Shown: positions 4,177 to 5,350 of the stretch, one piece after another
Position numbering within the stretch: position 1 is the first letter of the stretch
Layout of the letters: the number at the start of each line of letters is the position of its first letter
Source: Acidobacteriota bacterium
GTDB lineage: Bacteria; Acidobacteriota; Blastocatellia; Pyrinomonadales; Pyrinomonadaceae
NCBI GenBank assembly: GCA_019247865.1
Contig: JAFBAJ010000214.1
Coordinates: 1 to 5,350, forward strand
DNA length: 5,350 bases
Direction of reading: 5' to 3'
The notes under the pieces: generated by a model
The model's database searches: none
Told to the model about the DNA's origin: nothing
Seen by the model: the letters and a program-made list of their open reading frames with translations, nothing else
Made by a program: the position numbers and the translations under genes

Positions 4177-5350
4177 CTACTTTCCAATCTCATTCCGAAA
4201 AACCTCTCCGCCCTTCATCACGAACCGGACGCGCTCCAGCTCCGTGATGTCTTTCAGGGGGTCGCCGGACGTGGCGACGATGTCGGCGTACTTGCCAGCC
4301 TCGATAGCGCCCATGTCGTTCGGTTTTTCGAGCAGGTCTGCGGCGACGACCGTCGCGGATTGGATCGCCTGCATCGTCGTCATCCCGTAACGCACCATGT
4401 AGGCGAACTCCTTCGCCTGATTCTCCGTCCAGGCATAGCCGCCCGCGTCCGTCCCGTAAACTATCTTCACTCCCTTGCGCACGGCGACGGCGAAAGCTTT
4501 GGCTTCGAGGTCGCGCATCTGGAGCCAGATCGGAGCGCCCGCCGCCGCGCGCCCTTCGGCGACGTAGACGCCGACGTAGATCGTCGGACACCAGTACGTT
4601 CCCTGCCTGAGCATCCGATTCATCAAGCCTTCATCCAGACCGTAGCCGTGCTCAATCGAATCCACACCGGCCTTGAGCGAAGCGTCGATCCCGTCCCAGC
4701 CCATCGCGTGCGCGGCGACGCGGTGTCCCAAACGGTGAGCCTCCGTGACGAACGCGCGCATCTCTTCGTCCGTAAAGTTGACCCACGAATGGAGCGCGCC
4801 GTCCTTCATGTAGTAACGACGGTCTGCGTAAACCTTGATCCAGTCCGCGCCGTACTTGACCTGTTCGCGCACGGCTTTGCGAATCTCGTCCGGGCCGTCC
4901 ACGATCTGCACGCCTTCCGGAACTTTCAGTTCCCACGAATAGCCTGAGAGCGGATACATGCCGGTCGCCGAAAAGGCGCGGGTCGAGACGAACATGCGCG
5001 GCCCCGGAATGACGCCGCGATTGATCGCCGTCTTGACATCCACGTCGGCGTACATCGCGCCTTCGGTTTCGAGGTCGCGCATCGCCGTAAAGCCGTTCGT
5101 CAAGCCCGTGCGCGCGGCCATCGTCGCCCTGATCGTGCGATACGGGATCGATTCTTTGAGGAGCTGTTCGTCGTAATCTTCGGCCGTGATGTCGCCCTGC
5201 AGCAGGATGTGCGTGTGGCAGTCCGCGAGGCCGGGCAGCACGGTCGCGTTCGAGAGGTCGATTACGCGCGCCGCGGGCGGCACGGACGCGGCGCTGAACG
5301 GCGTGACGGACTTAATGCGCTCGCCCTCGATCAGAATCGCCTGATTCTCA
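4177..5350 (-). CDS. Amidohydrolase-family metal-dependent hydrolase, imidazolonepropionase-like (5' end outside window)
   Basis: The frame is open to the window edge and encodes 390 residues before the stop at 4177. A GTG at 5283 is an internal codon, because the 22 residues before it (…ILIEGERIKSVTP…) form the usual N-terminal beta-sandwich of the family. Counting from that GTG, the metal ligands of the TIM-barrel fold are all present: H-T-H in LADCHTH (23, 25), the candidate carboxylated lysine in DWIKVYAD (K150), H192 in AAHAMG, H212 in SIEHGYG and D279 in YGTDAGG. NGFTAMRDLE and the C-terminal AGKYADIVATSGDPL are also typical. The pattern fits the prolidase-like and imidazolonepropionase-like subgroup, whose studied members cleave dipeptides or acylated amino acids. 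The exact substrate cannot be read from sequence. A signal peptide, common in this subgroup, would lie outside the window. No sign of damage. Confidence 0.9.
   Translation of the reverse strand, partial: ENQAILIEGERIKSVTPFSAASVPPAARVIDLSNATVLPGLADCHTHILLQGDITAEDYDEQLLKESIPYRTIRATMAARTGLTNGFTAMRDLETEGAMYADVDVKTAINRGVIPGPRMFVSTRAFSATGMYPLSGYSWELKVPEGVQIVDGPDEIRKAVREQVKYGADWIKVYADRRYYMKDGALHSWVNFTDEEMRAFVTEAHRLGHRVAAHAMGWDGIDASLKAGVDSIEHGYGLDEGLMNRMLRQGTYWCPTIYVGVYVAEGRAAAGAPIWLQMRDLEAKAFAVAVRKGVKIVYGTDAGGYAWTENQAKEFAYMVRYGMTTMQAIQSATVVAADLLEKPNDMGAIEAGKYADIVATSGDPLKDITELERVRFVMKGGEVFRNEIGK

Noticed and set aside
3967..4947. Plus-strand frame of 326 codons opposite the amidohydrolase
   Set aside because: It crosses the repeat-bearing spacer and runs antisense through conserved metal-site codons of the amidohydrolase. 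The product is Arg-, His- and Val-rich with no family features.
5281..5283. GTG as the start codon of the amidohydrolase
   Set aside because: The in-frame sequence upstream continues the family's N-terminal strand pattern to the window edge, so the true start lies outside.

Overview
The window is GC-rich chromosomal DNA that looks bacterial. The gene set is a CruA/CruP-type lycopene cyclase homologue, a GlsB/YeaQ-type small membrane protein, an exported DUF1326 protein, an exported orphan protein and an imidazolonepropionase-like amidohydrolase. Together with heptamer and CTTTGCG-type intergenic repeats, this would fit an Acidobacteriota (Blastocatellia-like) genome. That assignment is an inference from gene families and style; no marker gene is present to prove it.

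Layout. On the + strand, bases 1-63 carry the last 20 codons of an unidentified gene. A good Shine-Dalgarno site and a 54-codon gene for a proline-rich, repeat-containing small protein follow (93-257). A strong GC-rich hairpin (364-401) lies between this plus-strand unit and the minus-strand genes that fill the rest of the window, and it includes the stop codon of the first of them. Reading the minus strand right to left in its own direction, the order is: amidohydrolase (5350-4177, 5' end outside the window), a 185-bp repeat-bearing spacer, an exported 190-aa protein of unknown function (3991-3419), exported DUF1326 protein (3388-2600, TTG start), a palindromic heptamer-repeat element filling the spacer, GlsB-like membrane protein (2501-2226), an AT-rich palindrome cluster, and the CruA/CruP-like flavoprotein (2088-382).

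Functionally, the 190-aa protein and DUF1326 are close enough (30 bp) to be co-transcribed, and both appear to be exported. GlsB lies beyond a hairpin that could end or attenuate that transcript. The cyclase homologue is separated by about 140 bp and has its own possible promoter. No carotenoid-pathway partner is visible beside it. The amidohydrolase is probably an independent unit. I see no complete novel multi-gene system. The items most worth a second look are the 54-aa repeat peptide, the heptamer palindrome, the altered GD flavin motif in the cyclase homologue, and the pair of exported proteins of unknown function.
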